Assembly: GCF_000423885.1 (NCBI RefSeq) | Contig: NZ_AUIV01000011.1 | Location: 62,001-126,000 of the forward strand | Length of the DNA stretch: 64,000 nt | Direction: 5' to 3' | Source: Thermomonas fusca DSM 15424 | GTDB lineage: Bacteria > Pseudomonadota > Gammaproteobacteria > Xanthomonadales > Xanthomonadaceae | Shown here: positions 19,133 through 28,557 of the stretch, in pieces | How positions within the stretch are numbered: the first letter of the stretch is position 1 | How the letters are laid out: each line of letters starts with the position of its first letter | Position numbers and translations under genes: made by a program | Notes under the pieces: model-generated | Databases searched by the model: none | Seen by the model: only the letters and a program-made list of their open reading frames with translations | What the model was told of the DNA's origin: nothing

Positions 19133-19224
19133 GCGTGCGGATATCCGGTGCAGGCTGCGATGCCGGCAGTCTATAACGTGGCGCCGGCTTGACGCAGGCG
19201 CGGCGTGGATGCGATATCACCGCG

Positions 19225-19923
19225 ATGCCGACGCCCACGCCTTTGCAGCGCAGGTCCCGTGCCGGCCATCCGCGCACGGCGCTGGTGGCGCTGGTGGTGG
19301 CGGCGCTGCTGCTGGGCGGGTGGGGGGCGTGGCGCGCGTTCGCGCCGACCCCCGCCAACGCCGGCGAACAGCTGCGCCAGCAGGCCCGCCGGATCGAGGC
19401 GCTGGAACAGCGCAGCGCCACCCTGGCACGTTCCGACCAGATCAGCCGCCAGGCCAATGCCGACCTGCAGGCCACCCTGGCCGAGCGCGACGAGGAAATC
19501 GCCGGCCTGCGTGCGGACGTCGCCTTCTACGAGCGTTTCGTCGGCGCCACCGGGCAGCGCCGCGGGCTGTCGGTGCACGAGCTGAAGCTGGCGCCGCAGC
19601 GCGACCCGCAGCTATGGCATTTCGTCGCCACCCTGACCCAGAACCTCAACCGCGGCGCGGTCAGCAGCGGCCGCCTGCAGCTGGCGCTGGAAGCCACCGA
19701 CGGCGGCAGCATGCGGCGGCTGGACTGGAGCGTGCTGCGCCAGCAGGCCGGCGCGCCCGGGATCGAGTATTCGTTCCGCTATTTCCAGCAGGTAGAGGGT
19801 GACATCGTGCTGCCGCGCGGAATCCGCCCGGTGCGGGTGGTGGTGCGGCTGCTGCCGGCTACGGGGCCGGCGGTGGAGCAGTCGTTCACCTGGAGCGCCG
19901 CCAGCGCGCCTGCCGGAGGTTGA
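19225..19923 (+). CDS. DUF6776-type membrane-anchored coiled-coil protein
   Basis: This 232-residue protein has one transmembrane helix (about residues 19-38), a coiled coil (about 47-95, with heptad-like L/A spacing and many Q, R and E), and a C-terminal beta-rich domain. That layout fits DUF6776, found next to erpA in related bacteria. The start at 19225 (M-P-T-P-T-P) is preferred over a TTG twelve codons upstream. Function unknown; it probably spans the inner membrane with the coiled coil in the periplasm. Confidence 0.8.
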   Translation: MPTPTPLQRRSRAGHPRTALVALVVAALLLGGWGAWRAFAPTPANAGEQLRQQARRIEALEQRSATLARSDQISRQANADLQATLAERDEEIAGLRADVAFYERFVGATGQRRGLSVHELKLAPQRDPQLWHFVATLTQNLNRGAVSSGRLQLALEATDGGSMRRLDWSVLRQQAGAPGIEYSFRYFQQVEGDIVLPRGIRPVRVVVRLLPATGPAVEQSFTWSAASAPAGG

Positions 19924-19954
19924 ATCGGCGGCCCTCGGCCCCCATGCTGGACGC

Positions 19955-20323
19955 ATGGAATTCGCCGTACTCGACCAGACCGCGCCGGCCACGCCGTCGC
20001 CGCTGCGCTTCACCACCGCCGCCGCCGCCAAGGTGCGCGAGCTGGTGGCCGAAGAGGGCAATGCTTCGCTCAGCCTGCGCGCCTTCATCCAGGGCGGCGG
20101 TTGTTCCGGCTTCCAGTACGGCTTCGAGTTCGACGAGGGCCGCAACGAGGACGACATCGCCATCGTCACCGACGGCGCCACCCTGCTGGTCGATCCGCTC
20201 AGCCTGCAGTACCTCGCCGGGGCCGAAGTGGACTATAGCGAATCGCTGGCCGGCGCCCAGTTCGTGATCCGCAATCCCAACGCCAAGACCACCTGCGGCT
20301 GCGGCAGCAGCTTCACCGTGTGA
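19955..20323 (+). CDS. erpA: Iron-sulfur cluster insertion protein ErpA
   Basis: This A-type carrier of 122 residues delivers Fe-S clusters to apoproteins. The three conserved cysteines are present: one in G-G-G-C-S-G-F and two in the C-terminal T-C-G-C-G-S-S-F. The N-terminal extension of about 15 residues before L-R-F-T-T-A is normal. The ATG at 19955 is chosen because longer frames overlap the preceding gene. Confidence 0.95.
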   Translation: MEFAVLDQTAPATPSPLRFTTAAAAKVRELVAEEGNASLSLRAFIQGGGCSGFQYGFEFDEGRNEDDIAIVTDGATLLVDPLSLQYLAGAEVDYSESLAGAQFVIRNPNAKTTCGCGSSFTV

Positions 20324-20334
20324 GCGCCGCGGGG

Positions 20335-21258
20335 ATGCGGCCCGCATCGCCGTTCGCATTCGTCGATGGCGCGCTGGATCGCGCCGACCATCTGCGTGAC
20401 GACCCAGCTGCACTTGCCGCGGCCTGGTCGCGGGCGGGCGTGATTGCGCTGGACGAGGCCGGCCATGCGCTGGCCGATGCGGACGCGCGGCTGCTGGCGC
20501 TGGACGGCGCGGCGCTGGCCGATGGGCCCGGCGATGCGGTGTTCCTTGGCCAAAGCGACGGGCGGGCATGGTTTTCGGTGGCCGCCGCCGCGCGCGGCAT
20601 CGACGCACCCGCCCGGATTGACCTGCGCCGCGCCGCCGCGCAGTGGCCGGCTTGGCAGGCCACCTTGTTCGCGCAGGCGCGCGCGGTGCAGCACTGGCAC
20701 CAGCAGCATCGCTACTGCGCGGCCTGCGGCGGCGCGCTGCGCTTCGTGCGCGCCGGCTGGCTCGGGCGATGCGACGGCTGTGGCAGCGAGCACTACCCGC
20801 GTACCGACCAGGCGGTGATCGCCGCCATCACCGACGGCGAGCGCCTGCTGCTGGGCCGCCAGGCCGGCTGGCCGGCGCGGCGCTGGTCGGTGGTGGCCGG
20901 CTTCGTCGAACCCGGCGAGACGCTGGAGCAGACGGTAGCGCGCGAGGTGATGGAGGAAACCGGCGTGCGGGTGCGGGTGGACAGCGCGCGCTATCTGGCT
21001 TCGCAGCCGTGGCCGTTCCCCGGCTCGCTGATGCTGGGCTTCATCGCCGATGCCGAACCCGATCCGCCGCGCGCCGACGAGGAGCTGGAGGACGCGCGCT
21101 GGTTCAGCGCCGAGGAGGTGCGCGCCGGGCTGGAATGCGACTGGCGCGATGCCGACGGTGAAGGCGAAGGCATCGTGCTGTCCTCGCCGGTGTCCATCGC
21201 CCGCCACGTGATCCGCTGCTGGCTGGACCAACACGACGCGGCGCGCGCCGGGCGCTGA
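20335..21258 (+). CDS. nudC: NAD(+) diphosphatase
   Basis: This Nudix hydrolase cleaves NAD(H), and in characterised homologues removes NAD caps from RNA. The 307-residue product has a zinc ribbon (C-A-A-C and C-D-G-C, about residues 126-146), the Nudix box G-x5-E-x7-R-E-x2-E-E-x-G, and the NudC-specific S-Q-P-W-P-F-P-x-S motif. The ATG at 20335 is used. A GTG at 20320 overlapping the erpA stop as GTGA is an alternative start five codons upstream. Confidence 0.94.
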   Translation: MRPASPFAFVDGALDRADHLRDDPAALAAAWSRAGVIALDEAGHALADADARLLALDGAALADGPGDAVFLGQSDGRAWFSVAAAARGIDAPARIDLRRAAAQWPAWQATLFAQARAVQHWHQQHRYCAACGGALRFVRAGWLGRCDGCGSEHYPRTDQAVIAAITDGERLLLGRQAGWPARRWSVVAGFVEPGETLEQTVAREVMEETGVRVRVDSARYLASQPWPFPGSLMLGFIADAEPDPPRADEELEDARWFSAEEVRAGLECDWRDADGEGEGIVLSSPVSIARHVIRCWLDQHDAARAGR

Positions 21259-21303
21259 CGCGACGCGCGCTCGGGCAGTCGCCGCACGCTCTACACTGCC
21301 GAC

Positions 21304-22206
21304 ATGACCGCCACCCTGCTTGCCGTCATCGTCGCGCTTGCCGTCGGCCACCTGGCGCCCGCGTTCGCCGCCGGGTTGCGCCGGTTCGGCTGGTTCCGCA
21401 GCTGGCTGCAGTGGCTGAACGCGCAGTTCCCGGCCGGAAGCTTCTGGCGCGGGCCTTACGGCATCGCGCTGGCGCTGCTGGTGCCGCTGCTGCCGATGGC
21501 GCTGCTGCAGTTCGGATTGCGCAGCCCGCTGTGGGGCCTGCCGGGGCTGCTGCTGGGCATCGCGGTGCTGTTCTGGTGCTGGGGCCCGCGTGATCTCGAC
21601 GTGGATGTGCAGGCGATCCTGGATGCCCCGAACCCCGCCGGCCGCCGCGCCGCCGCCGCGCCGCTGTGGCCGGCCGGCGTATCGCCGCGGCTGGACGGCG
21701 GTTCGCTGGTCGAGGCGGTGTTCACCAACGCGCTGCGGCGCTGGTTCGCGGTGCTGTTCTGGTTCTGCCTGCTCGGCCCGTTCGGCGCGCTGCTTTACCG
21801 GCTGAGCGCGCAGGCCGCCACCCAGGATGCCGACGCGATGCCGCCCGACACGCTGGACGGCGCGCGCGTCTGGCTGGCGCTGCTGGAATGGCCGGCGGTG
21901 CAGCTGATGACGCTGGCGCTGGCGCTGGTGGCCAACTTCGACAGCGTGGCCGCTGCCTGGCGCGAGCCGGGCGCGTTCGGCCTGCAGGGCAGGCTGCTGG
22001 CCGGCGCGGCGCGCGCCAGCGTGCGCTGCGAGATCGCCGAGGAGGTGGCCGATTTCACCGACGCCGGCATTCCCGCTTCCACCGCGCTGGCAGAAGCCTT
22101 CGGCGAACTGCCGGAACTGCGCGATGCGATGAGCCTGGTCTGGCGCGTGCTGGTGCTGTGGCTGGCGGTGCTGGCGCTGGTGGTGATTGCGGGCTGGGCG
22201 GGATAG
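21304..22206 (+). CDS. ampE: AmpE-like regulatory membrane protein
   Basis: This 300-residue membrane protein has N-terminal, central and C-terminal hydrophobic segments. It has the F-W-F-C-L-L-G-P-F-G-A-L-L-Y-R-L stretch characteristic of the AmpE/CobD-like family, where AmpE is tied to the sensing of cell-wall recycling and beta-lactamase induction. No ampD or ampC is adjacent, so the role in this organism is open. Confidence 0.8.
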   Translation: MTATLLAVIVALAVGHLAPAFAAGLRRFGWFRSWLQWLNAQFPAGSFWRGPYGIALALLVPLLPMALLQFGLRSPLWGLPGLLLGIAVLFWCWGPRDLDVDVQAILDAPNPAGRRAAAAPLWPAGVSPRLDGGSLVEAVFTNALRRWFAVLFWFCLLGPFGALLYRLSAQAATQDADAMPPDTLDGARVWLALLEWPAVQLMTLALALVANFDSVAAAWREPGAFGLQGRLLAGAARASVRCEIAEEVADFTDAGIPASTALAEAFGELPELRDAMSLVWRVLVLWLAVLALVVIAGWAG

Positions 22207-22210
22207 CGAT

Positions 22211-24112
22211 TTACGCCGCGTCGCCGCGCAGCGCGCGCACCTGCGCTTCCAGCAGCTCCGCGGTGGCGCTGCCGCCGTCCACCGGGGCACCCGCCATCAC
22301 TTCGATATGGGCGCGCAGCCGGCGCGGGATGCGCATGCGGTGCATGCCGCCGTCGCGCCGGCTCCACATGCTGCCCCACATGTTCTTCAGCGCCAGCGGC
22401 ACCACCGGCACGCTCTGGCCGCGCGCCGCGGCGCGCTGCAGGATCTTCTCCACGCCGGACTTGAACGGCGCGATGTTACCGTCCTTGGTCAGCGCACCCT
22501 CGGGGAAGATGCAGACCAGCTCGCCCTCGGCCAGCGCCGCGTCCACCGCGTCGAACGCGCGCTGCATGATCTCCGGGTTTTCGCGCGCGCCGGCAATCGG
22601 GATCGCCTTGGCGGTGCGGAAGATCCAGCGCATCACCGGGATGTTGAAGATCCGGTAATACATCACGAAGCGCGCCGGCCGCGGGATGCAGGCGGACAGG
22701 ATCAAGGCGTCCATGTAGCTGACGTGGTTGCACACCAGCAGCGCCGCGCCCTCGTCCGGCACCTGCTGTTCGATGCCATGCAGCTTCAGCCGGTACAGCG
22801 TGCGCACCATCACCCAGCTGAGGAAGCGCATCAGGAATTCGGGGACGATGCTGAAGATCCAGATCGCCACCAGCGTGTTGGCGATCGCCAGCGCCAGGAA
22901 CACCTGCGGGATGTTCCAGCCGAAGTAGCGCTGCAGTGCCAGCCCGATCAGCGCGGCGGCGACGATGAACATCGCGTTCTGGATGTTCATCCCGGAGATC
23001 ACCCGCGCCAGTTCGTTGCGCGGCGTGCGGCTCTGGATCAGCGCGAACAGCGGCACCACGAAGAAGCCGGTGAACAGGCCGATGCCGGTCAGGTCCAGCA
23101 TGATCCGCCAGCTGCGGGGCGCCTCGATGAACTGCATCAGCGACAGCCCGTGCGCCAGCGCCTGGCCGGGCCGGGCGAAATACAGGTCGAGCAGGAAGGC
23201 GCTGACGCCGAACGCGCCCAGCGGCACCAGGCCGATTTCCACCGTGCGCCCGGAAAGTTTTTCGCACGACATCGAGCCCACGCCCACGCCCACCGAGAAC
23301 AGCGCCAGCGCGAAGATGTAGAGGTTCTGCGTGCCGCCGAGGTTGGCCTGCGCATACACCGGCAGCTGCGCGGTCAGCACCGTGCCGACGAACCAGAACC
23401 AGCTCACCCCCAGCACCGCGTTGCGCACCGCCGGCTGGCGGCGGGTCAGCTGCCAGATGCGCCAGGACTCGCGCAGGATGTTCCAACTGATCTTCAGCGT
23501 GGGATCACCTGCATCGACCGTCGGAATCCGTCGCGCCACCAGGTTGCCGGCGATCGCCATCAGGATCACCGACACCGCCGCCACCTGCGGCCCGTGCGCG
23601 CCGGCCAGCTGGAAGATCAGGCCGCCGAAGATCATCCCGATCAGGATCGACAGCGAGGTGCCCATCTCCACCAGCCCGTTGCCGCCGGTGAGTTCCTCGG
23701 GCTTGAGCACCGACGGCAGGATCGAATACTTCACCGGCCCGAACAGGGTGGACTGCATGCCGGTGCCGAACAGCGCCAGCAGCAGGATCGGCATGCTCTG
23801 CAGCAGGAAGCCCACCGCCGCCAGCGACATCACCGCGATCTCCATCGTGGTGGTGATGACGATCAGCTTCTGCTTCTCCAGCTTCTCCGCGATTTGCCCG
23901 GCGGTGGCCGAGAACAGGAAGTAGGGCAGGATGAAGATCGCAGGGGCGAGGTTGGCGTACAGCCCCATCTGGCTGCTGCCCACCGCCATGTAGGCCAGCA
24001 GGCCGATGATCGCCTGCCGGTACACGTTGTCGTTGAACGCGCCCAGCGACTGGACGACGAAATACGGCAGGAAGCGGCGCTGCCGCAGCAGGTCGAATTG
24101 CGAATGGGCCAT
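22211..24112 (-). CDS. Lysophospholipid transporter-acyltransferase fusion (MFS + PlsC)
   Basis: This 633-residue protein fuses an LplT-like major facilitator domain (residues ~1-410, about twelve helices) to a PlsC-type acyltransferase (~430-633) with N-H-V-S-Y-M-D and F-P-E-G. It probably flips lysophospholipid inward and re-acylates it. The third domain of the three-part Aas-type fusions, acyl-ACP synthetase, is absent. The start at 24112 (M-A-H-S-Q-F) has GGGGGA at good spacing; an ATG two codons upstream overlaps that site. It ends four bases from the convergent ampE-like gene. Confidence 0.9.
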   Translation of the reverse strand: MAHSQFDLLRQRRFLPYFVVQSLGAFNDNVYRQAIIGLLAYMAVGSSQMGLYANLAPAIFILPYFLFSATAGQIAEKLEKQKLIVITTTMEIAVMSLAAVGFLLQSMPILLLALFGTGMQSTLFGPVKYSILPSVLKPEELTGGNGLVEMGTSLSILIGMIFGGLIFQLAGAHGPQVAAVSVILMAIAGNLVARRIPTVDAGDPTLKISWNILRESWRIWQLTRRQPAVRNAVLGVSWFWFVGTVLTAQLPVYAQANLGGTQNLYIFALALFSVGVGVGSMSCEKLSGRTVEIGLVPLGAFGVSAFLLDLYFARPGQALAHGLSLMQFIEAPRSWRIMLDLTGIGLFTGFFVVPLFALIQSRTPRNELARVISGMNIQNAMFIVAAALIGLALQRYFGWNIPQVFLALAIANTLVAIWIFSIVPEFLMRFLSWVMVRTLYRLKLHGIEQQVPDEGAALLVCNHVSYMDALILSACIPRPARFVMYYRIFNIPVMRWIFRTAKAIPIAGARENPEIMQRAFDAVDAALAEGELVCIFPEGALTKDGNIAPFKSGVEKILQRAAARGQSVPVVPLALKNMWGSMWSRRDGGMHRMRIPRRLRAHIEVMAGAPVDGGSATAELLEAQVRALRGDAA

Positions 24113-24155
24113 CGGCATCCCCCGGACGATTGCCGGAGAATAGCGGAAGCCCGTG

Positions 24156-25538
24156 TCAGTACCCGCCGAAGCTGCCCGCCGCGCCGGGGAACACTACCGG
24201 GCTTTCGCTGCCGTCCTTCGCCACCGCCGCCACGCCGAAGAAGTAGTTGTCGATCACCACGTTCTGCAGGGTGGCGGTTTCCACGTCGCCCACCCAGCGG
24301 CTGCGCGTCCACTGCGGGTCGGTGGTCAGGCGCCAGTACACGCGATAGCCGGCCAGGTTGGCGGCCTGCGCCGGAGAAGGGCGCTTCCACTTCAGGGTTG
24401 TGTCGGCGCTGACCGCGCCTTCGATGCGTACCTCTGCCGGTGGCGGCGGCGCGGCGGCCATACCGGCCAAGGCCACCACGTTCAATGCGGTGAGCTTGGC
24501 CGCATACGCGAAGTCCACGCCGTCGATGGTGTCGCCGTACACCCGGCGCTGCCCTTGCGGGTCCGTCTCGGTGCGCAGGTCCTGGTGCTGGCGGTCGTAG
24601 TGTTCGTGGGTTTCCATCACCCGCACCGCTGGATACCCCAGGTCGTTGAACGGCCGGTGGTGGCCGCCGCGGCCGAAGCGGTCCAGCCGGTTGACCATCA
24701 TCACTTCGAGGTTGGGCACGTGCGCCGCCATCCGCGCGATGTAGCGGGCCAGGTTGCGGCTGGGCGAATCCAGCTCGCCGCCGGTGAAGCGGCGCGCGCG
24801 CGCTTCCTCCGCGGTTTCGGTGACGCGCGTGCCTTCGGAGAACACCCGCGCGGTGATGTTGTCGTCGATGCCGTCGATGCCGCGGGTGTTGCCGATCATG
24901 TCGTTGTTCAGTACCGCCTCCACTCGCCAGCCCTGGCGCCTGGCCTCCTCGGCCAGGAACTTGCCGCCGAACAGGCCCTGCTCCTCGCCGGCCAGCGCCG
25001 CGTACACGATGGAACCGGCGAAGCGCTGCCTGCTCAGCACCCGTGCCGCTTCCAGCGTGCCGGCCACGCCGCTGGCGTTGTCGTTGGCGCCTGGCGCATC
25101 GGAGGTGGCGTCCATCACGTCGCTGACCCGCGAATCGATGTCGCCGCTCATGATCACGTAGCGGTTCGGATCCACGTTGCCGCGCTGGATCGCGATCACG
25201 CTGACCACTTCCACCGGGCCGGGAATGCGCGGCTCGCCCTGCACCGTGCCGCTGACGTAGCGCACTTCCAGGCAGCCGCCGCAGGCCTTGGAGATGCGGG
25301 TGAATTCATCGAACACCCAGCGCCGCGCCGCGCCGATCCCGCGCGTGGCCGACACCGTGTCCGACAGCGTGTGGCGCGTGCCGAAGCCCACCAGCGTGCG
25401 CACGTCGCGCTCGATGTTGGCGGCCGACGGCGCGCGGCCCAGCGCATCCAGCAGCGGCATGTCGGCCGGCGGCGGCGCGTCCTGCGCGAGCGCGCTGGCG
25501 GTGGTCAGGCAGAACAGCAGCGGGAGCAGCTTGCGCAT
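24156..25538 (-). CDS. Secreted M28-family peptidase
   Basis: This 460-residue protein has a signal peptide ending A-L-A-Q, an M28 peptidase domain (about residues 45-345) and a C-terminal fibronectin-III-like domain (about 350-450). Zinc-site elements are seen: N-D-N-A-S-G, the catalytic E-E-Q-G-L, N-N-D-M-I-G, and a late histidine in E-T-H-E-H-Y-D. The first metal ligand, normally His in G-H-x-D, reads G-D-I-D, an unusual substitution. It is likely an aminopeptidase if active. Confidence 0.88.
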   Translation of the reverse strand: MRKLLPLLFCLTTASALAQDAPPPADMPLLDALGRAPSAANIERDVRTLVGFGTRHTLSDTVSATRGIGAARRWVFDEFTRISKACGGCLEVRYVSGTVQGEPRIPGPVEVVSVIAIQRGNVDPNRYVIMSGDIDSRVSDVMDATSDAPGANDNASGVAGTLEAARVLSRQRFAGSIVYAALAGEEQGLFGGKFLAEEARRQGWRVEAVLNNDMIGNTRGIDGIDDNITARVFSEGTRVTETAEEARARRFTGGELDSPSRNLARYIARMAAHVPNLEVMMVNRLDRFGRGGHHRPFNDLGYPAVRVMETHEHYDRQHQDLRTETDPQGQRRVYGDTIDGVDFAYAAKLTALNVVALAGMAAAPPPPAEVRIEGAVSADTTLKWKRPSPAQAANLAGYRVYWRLTTDPQWTRSRWVGDVETATLQNVVIDNYFFGVAAVAKDGSESPVVFPGAAGSFGGY

Positions 25539-25677
25539 GGCGGGCCTGCGGAATGGCGATGCCGGCAGCGTAGCCTTTCGCCTGCCGGGGTGGATCGGTC
25601 ATTTGTCACTCTTTCAACAACCCGCTGGTCCTCCCCTGCGGGCGGGGCTGGCTTATGCTGCCCGGCGGAGGGAACCA

Positions 25678-28557
25678 ATGCCGCTGAGTCTCAATGAAAT
25701 CCGCGAGCGCGCACGCGCGTTTGCCAGGGAATGGGCCGGGGAATCCAGCGAACGCGCCGAGGCGCAGAGTTTCTGGAACGACTTTTTCAACGTTTTCGGC
25801 GTCAACCGCCGGCGCGTGGCCGTGTTCGAGCAGAAGGCCGCGCGCTTCACAGGCAGCACCCACGGCCGCATCGACGTGTTCTGGCCGGGCGTGATGCTGG
25901 CCGAACACAAGAGCGAAGGCCGCGACCTCGACGCCGCGTTCCAGCAGGCCACCGACTACTTCGCCGGCATCAAGGACGCGGAGCTGCCGCGCTTCGTGCT
26001 GGTGTCCGACTTCCAGCGCTTCCGCCTGCACGATCTGGAAACCGGCGAGCGCGCCGACTTTGCGCTGGCCGAGCTGCATAAGCAGATCGGCCGCTTCGGC
26101 TTCATCAGCGGCTACCAGACCCGCAGCTACAAGGAAGAAGACCCCGTCAACGTGCAGGCCGCCGAGCGCATGGGCCGCCTGCACGATGCGCTGAAGGCCG
26201 CCGGTTACGATGGCCACGCGCTGGAGCTGCTGCTGGTGCGGCTGCTGTTCTGCCTGTTCGCCGACGACACCGGCATCTTCCCGCGGCAGAGCTTCCACGA
26301 CCTCATCGCCCAGCGCACCAGCGAAGACGGTGCCGACCTGGGCATGTGGATCGGGCGCGCGTTCCAGGTACTCAACACCGCGCCGGAAAAGCGTCAGACC
26401 ACGCTGGACGAGCAGCTGGCGGAACTGCCCTACGTCAACGGCAGGCTGTTCGAGGAGCTCCTGCCGCTGGCCGATTTCAACGCGCAGATGCGCGCGCTGC
26501 TGCTGGACGCAAGCCTGCTGGACTGGAGCCGCATCAGCCCGGCCATCTTCGGCTCCATGTTCCAGTCGGTGATGGACGCCAAGGCCCGCCGCAACCTGGG
26601 CGCGCACTACACCAGCGAGAAGAACATCCTGAAATTGATTGGCCCGCTGTTCCTGGACGGGCTGAAGGCGGAGCTGGACAAGGCCGGCAACGACGAGCGC
26701 AAACTGGCGCAGCTGCACCGCAAGCTGGCCACGCTGACCTTCCTGGACCCGGCCTGCGGCTGCGGCAACTTCCTGGTGATCGCCTACCGCGAGCTGCGCG
26801 CGCTGGAGCTGGAGGTGCTGACGCGCCAGTTCGCCACCCAGCAGTCGGTGCTGGCGCATGTGCAGGACCACGTGCTGGTGGACGTGGACCAGTTCCACGG
26901 CATCGAGATCGAGGAGTTCCCGGCGCAGATCGCGCAGGTGGCGATGTGGCTGATGGACCACCAGATGAACCTGCGCGTGTCGGAGCAGTTCGGCGAAAAC
27001 GTGGTGCGCCTGCCGCTGAAGAAGTCCGCCACCATCGTGCATGGCAACGCGCTGCGGCTCGACTGGAACGCGGTGGTGCCGGCGGAGCGGCTGAGTTTCA
27101 TTTTGGGGAATCCGCCGTTTATTGGCTCCAAGCTGATGACGGCCGGGCAGCGCGAAGACCTGCTGGCCATCGCGGGCGAGCTGAAGGGCGCGGGCGTGCT
27201 GGATTTCGTCAGTGCGTGGTATCTGAAAGCAGCGCGTTACATCGAAGGTCATCCGATCCGCGTCGCGTTCGTCTCCACTAACTCCATCTGCCAAGGCGAG
27301 CAGGTCGGCGTCCTGTGGGGCGAGATGCTGCGGCGCGGTTGCCGCATTTTCTTCGCACACCGCACGTTCCGCTGGAACAACGAGGCACGCGGCGTGGCCG
27401 CGGTGCATTGCGTGATCGTGGGATTTGCGCTGGGTGATGTGACACCCAAGCAGCTGTTCGAGTACGAAAGCATCGCGGGCGAGCCGCATCGGCTGTCTGT
27501 GGGCAACATCAATCCGTATCTGGTGGATGCGGCGGATGTGCTGCTGCCGAACCGCAGCAAGCCGATCTGCAACGTGCCGGAGATTGGCATCGGCAACAAG
27601 CCGATCGACGGCGGCAACTACCTGTTCACCACCGAAGAGCGCGATGCGTTCATCGCCAGTGAGCCGGCAGCGGCGGCGTGGTTTCGGCGCTGGCTGGGAT
27701 CGGATGAGTTCATCAACGGCTGGGAACGCTGGTGCCTGTGGTTGGGCAACTGCCCGCCGGCAGTGTTGCGGGCGATGCCGGAGGCAATGAAGCGCGTAGA
27801 GGCTGTGCACAATGTCCGTAAAGCCAGCCCCAGCGCACCGACGCAGAAGCTGGCGGATACGCCGACGCGGTTCCATGTGGAGAACATTCCGGACGACAAC
27901 TATCTGGTGATCCCTGAGGTATCGTCTGAGCGGAGAACGTTCATTCCAATCGGGTTCATGACGCCGGATACGTTGTGCAGCAATCTCGTAAAAATCGTCC
28001 CGAACGCGACGCTGTTCCACTTGGGTATCGTCACGTCCACCATGCACATGGCGTGGGCGCGTGCCGTTTGTGGTCGCCTCGAAAGCCGCTACCGCTACTC
28101 CGCCGGCATCGTCTACAACAACTTCCCCTGGCCCGATCTGCCCGATCCCGCTTCCGTAGGAGCGCACGGAACGGGCGCGACCAACGACGACATCCCGATC
28201 GCGCCCCTGCGGTGCGCTCCTACAAAAGACGGGGCTGACGACAACCGATATCGCGCCGCCATCGAAGCCGCCGCCCAGGCCGTCCTCGACGCCCGCGCGC
28301 AATTCCCCGACGCCACGCTGGCGGACCTCTACGACCCGCTGACCATGCCGCCCGCGCTGGTGAAAGCCCACGCCGCGCTGGACAAGGCCGTGGACGCCGC
28401 CTACATCGCCGCCGAGAAAGCCGCCGGCCGCAAGCCGCCCAAACTGGACACCGACGCCGACCGCGTGGCCTTCCTGTTCCAGCGCTACCAGGCACTGACC
28501 AGCCTGCTGCCCGCCGACAAGCCGAAGAAGCCACGCAAGGCAAAGGGAGCCGCATGA
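25678..28557 (+). CDS. MmeI-like single-chain type IIG/IIL restriction-modification enzyme
   Basis: This 959-residue protein has the MmeI-family layout. The N-terminal nuclease has D66 and E76-x-K78 (the D-x9-E-x-K spacing known from MmeI). A helical connector follows, then an N6-adenine methyltransferase core with G-C-G-N-F near residue 360 and N-P-P-F near 478, then a target-recognition region and a C-terminal helical part. It would both methylate and cut DNA. The ATG at 25678 has GGAGGGA upstream. A 68-base REP-like palindrome is embedded in frame at about residues 827-849. The next gene overlaps its stop. Confidence 0.9.
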   Translation: MPLSLNEIRERARAFAREWAGESSERAEAQSFWNDFFNVFGVNRRRVAVFEQKAARFTGSTHGRIDVFWPGVMLAEHKSEGRDLDAAFQQATDYFAGIKDAELPRFVLVSDFQRFRLHDLETGERADFALAELHKQIGRFGFISGYQTRSYKEEDPVNVQAAERMGRLHDALKAAGYDGHALELLLVRLLFCLFADDTGIFPRQSFHDLIAQRTSEDGADLGMWIGRAFQVLNTAPEKRQTTLDEQLAELPYVNGRLFEELLPLADFNAQMRALLLDASLLDWSRISPAIFGSMFQSVMDAKARRNLGAHYTSEKNILKLIGPLFLDGLKAELDKAGNDERKLAQLHRKLATLTFLDPACGCGNFLVIAYRELRALELEVLTRQFATQQSVLAHVQDHVLVDVDQFHGIEIEEFPAQIAQVAMWLMDHQMNLRVSEQFGENVVRLPLKKSATIVHGNALRLDWNAVVPAERLSFILGNPPFIGSKLMTAGQREDLLAIAGELKGAGVLDFVSAWYLKAARYIEGHPIRVAFVSTNSICQGEQVGVLWGEMLRRGCRIFFAHRTFRWNNEARGVAAVHCVIVGFALGDVTPKQLFEYESIAGEPHRLSVGNINPYLVDAADVLLPNRSKPICNVPEIGIGNKPIDGGNYLFTTEERDAFIASEPAAAAWFRRWLGSDEFINGWERWCLWLGNCPPAVLRAMPEAMKRVEAVHNVRKASPSAPTQKLADTPTRFHVENIPDDNYLVIPEVSSERRTFIPIGFMTPDTLCSNLVKIVPNATLFHLGIVTSTMHMAWARAVCGRLESRYRYSAGIVYNNFPWPDLPDPASVGAHGTGATNDDIPIAPLRCAPTKDGADDNRYRAAIEAAAQAVLDARAQFPDATLADLYDPLTMPPALVKAHAALDKAVDAAYIAAEKAAGRKPPKLDTDADRVAFLFQRYQALTSLLPADKPKKPRKAKGAA
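28156..28223. repeat. REP-like palindromic element inside the restriction-modification gene
   Basis: A 68-base element is bounded by the perfect 12-base inverted repeat GTAGGAGCGCAC / GTGCGCTCCTAC, with inner pairing GGGCGCGA / TCGCGCCC. The GTAGGAGCG ends are typical of REP elements of pseudomonads and xanthomonads. It is read through as coding sequence (S-V-G-A-H-G ... R-C-A-P-T-K). It lies between the P-W-P-D-L-P segment and the C-terminal helical segment, where an insertion would be tolerated. Confidence 0.85.

Noticed and set aside
22187..24412. 741-codon open frame on the plus strand
   Set aside because: It is antisense to the MFS-acyltransferase fusion and rich in H, R, Q and A, as expected for a complementary frame.
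25678..28557. Type I (HsdM) methyltransferase as the identity of the large gene
   Set aside because: The N-terminal D-x9-E-x-K nuclease motif, the 959-residue length and the absence of hsdR/hsdS neighbours fit the MmeI-type single-chain enzyme better.
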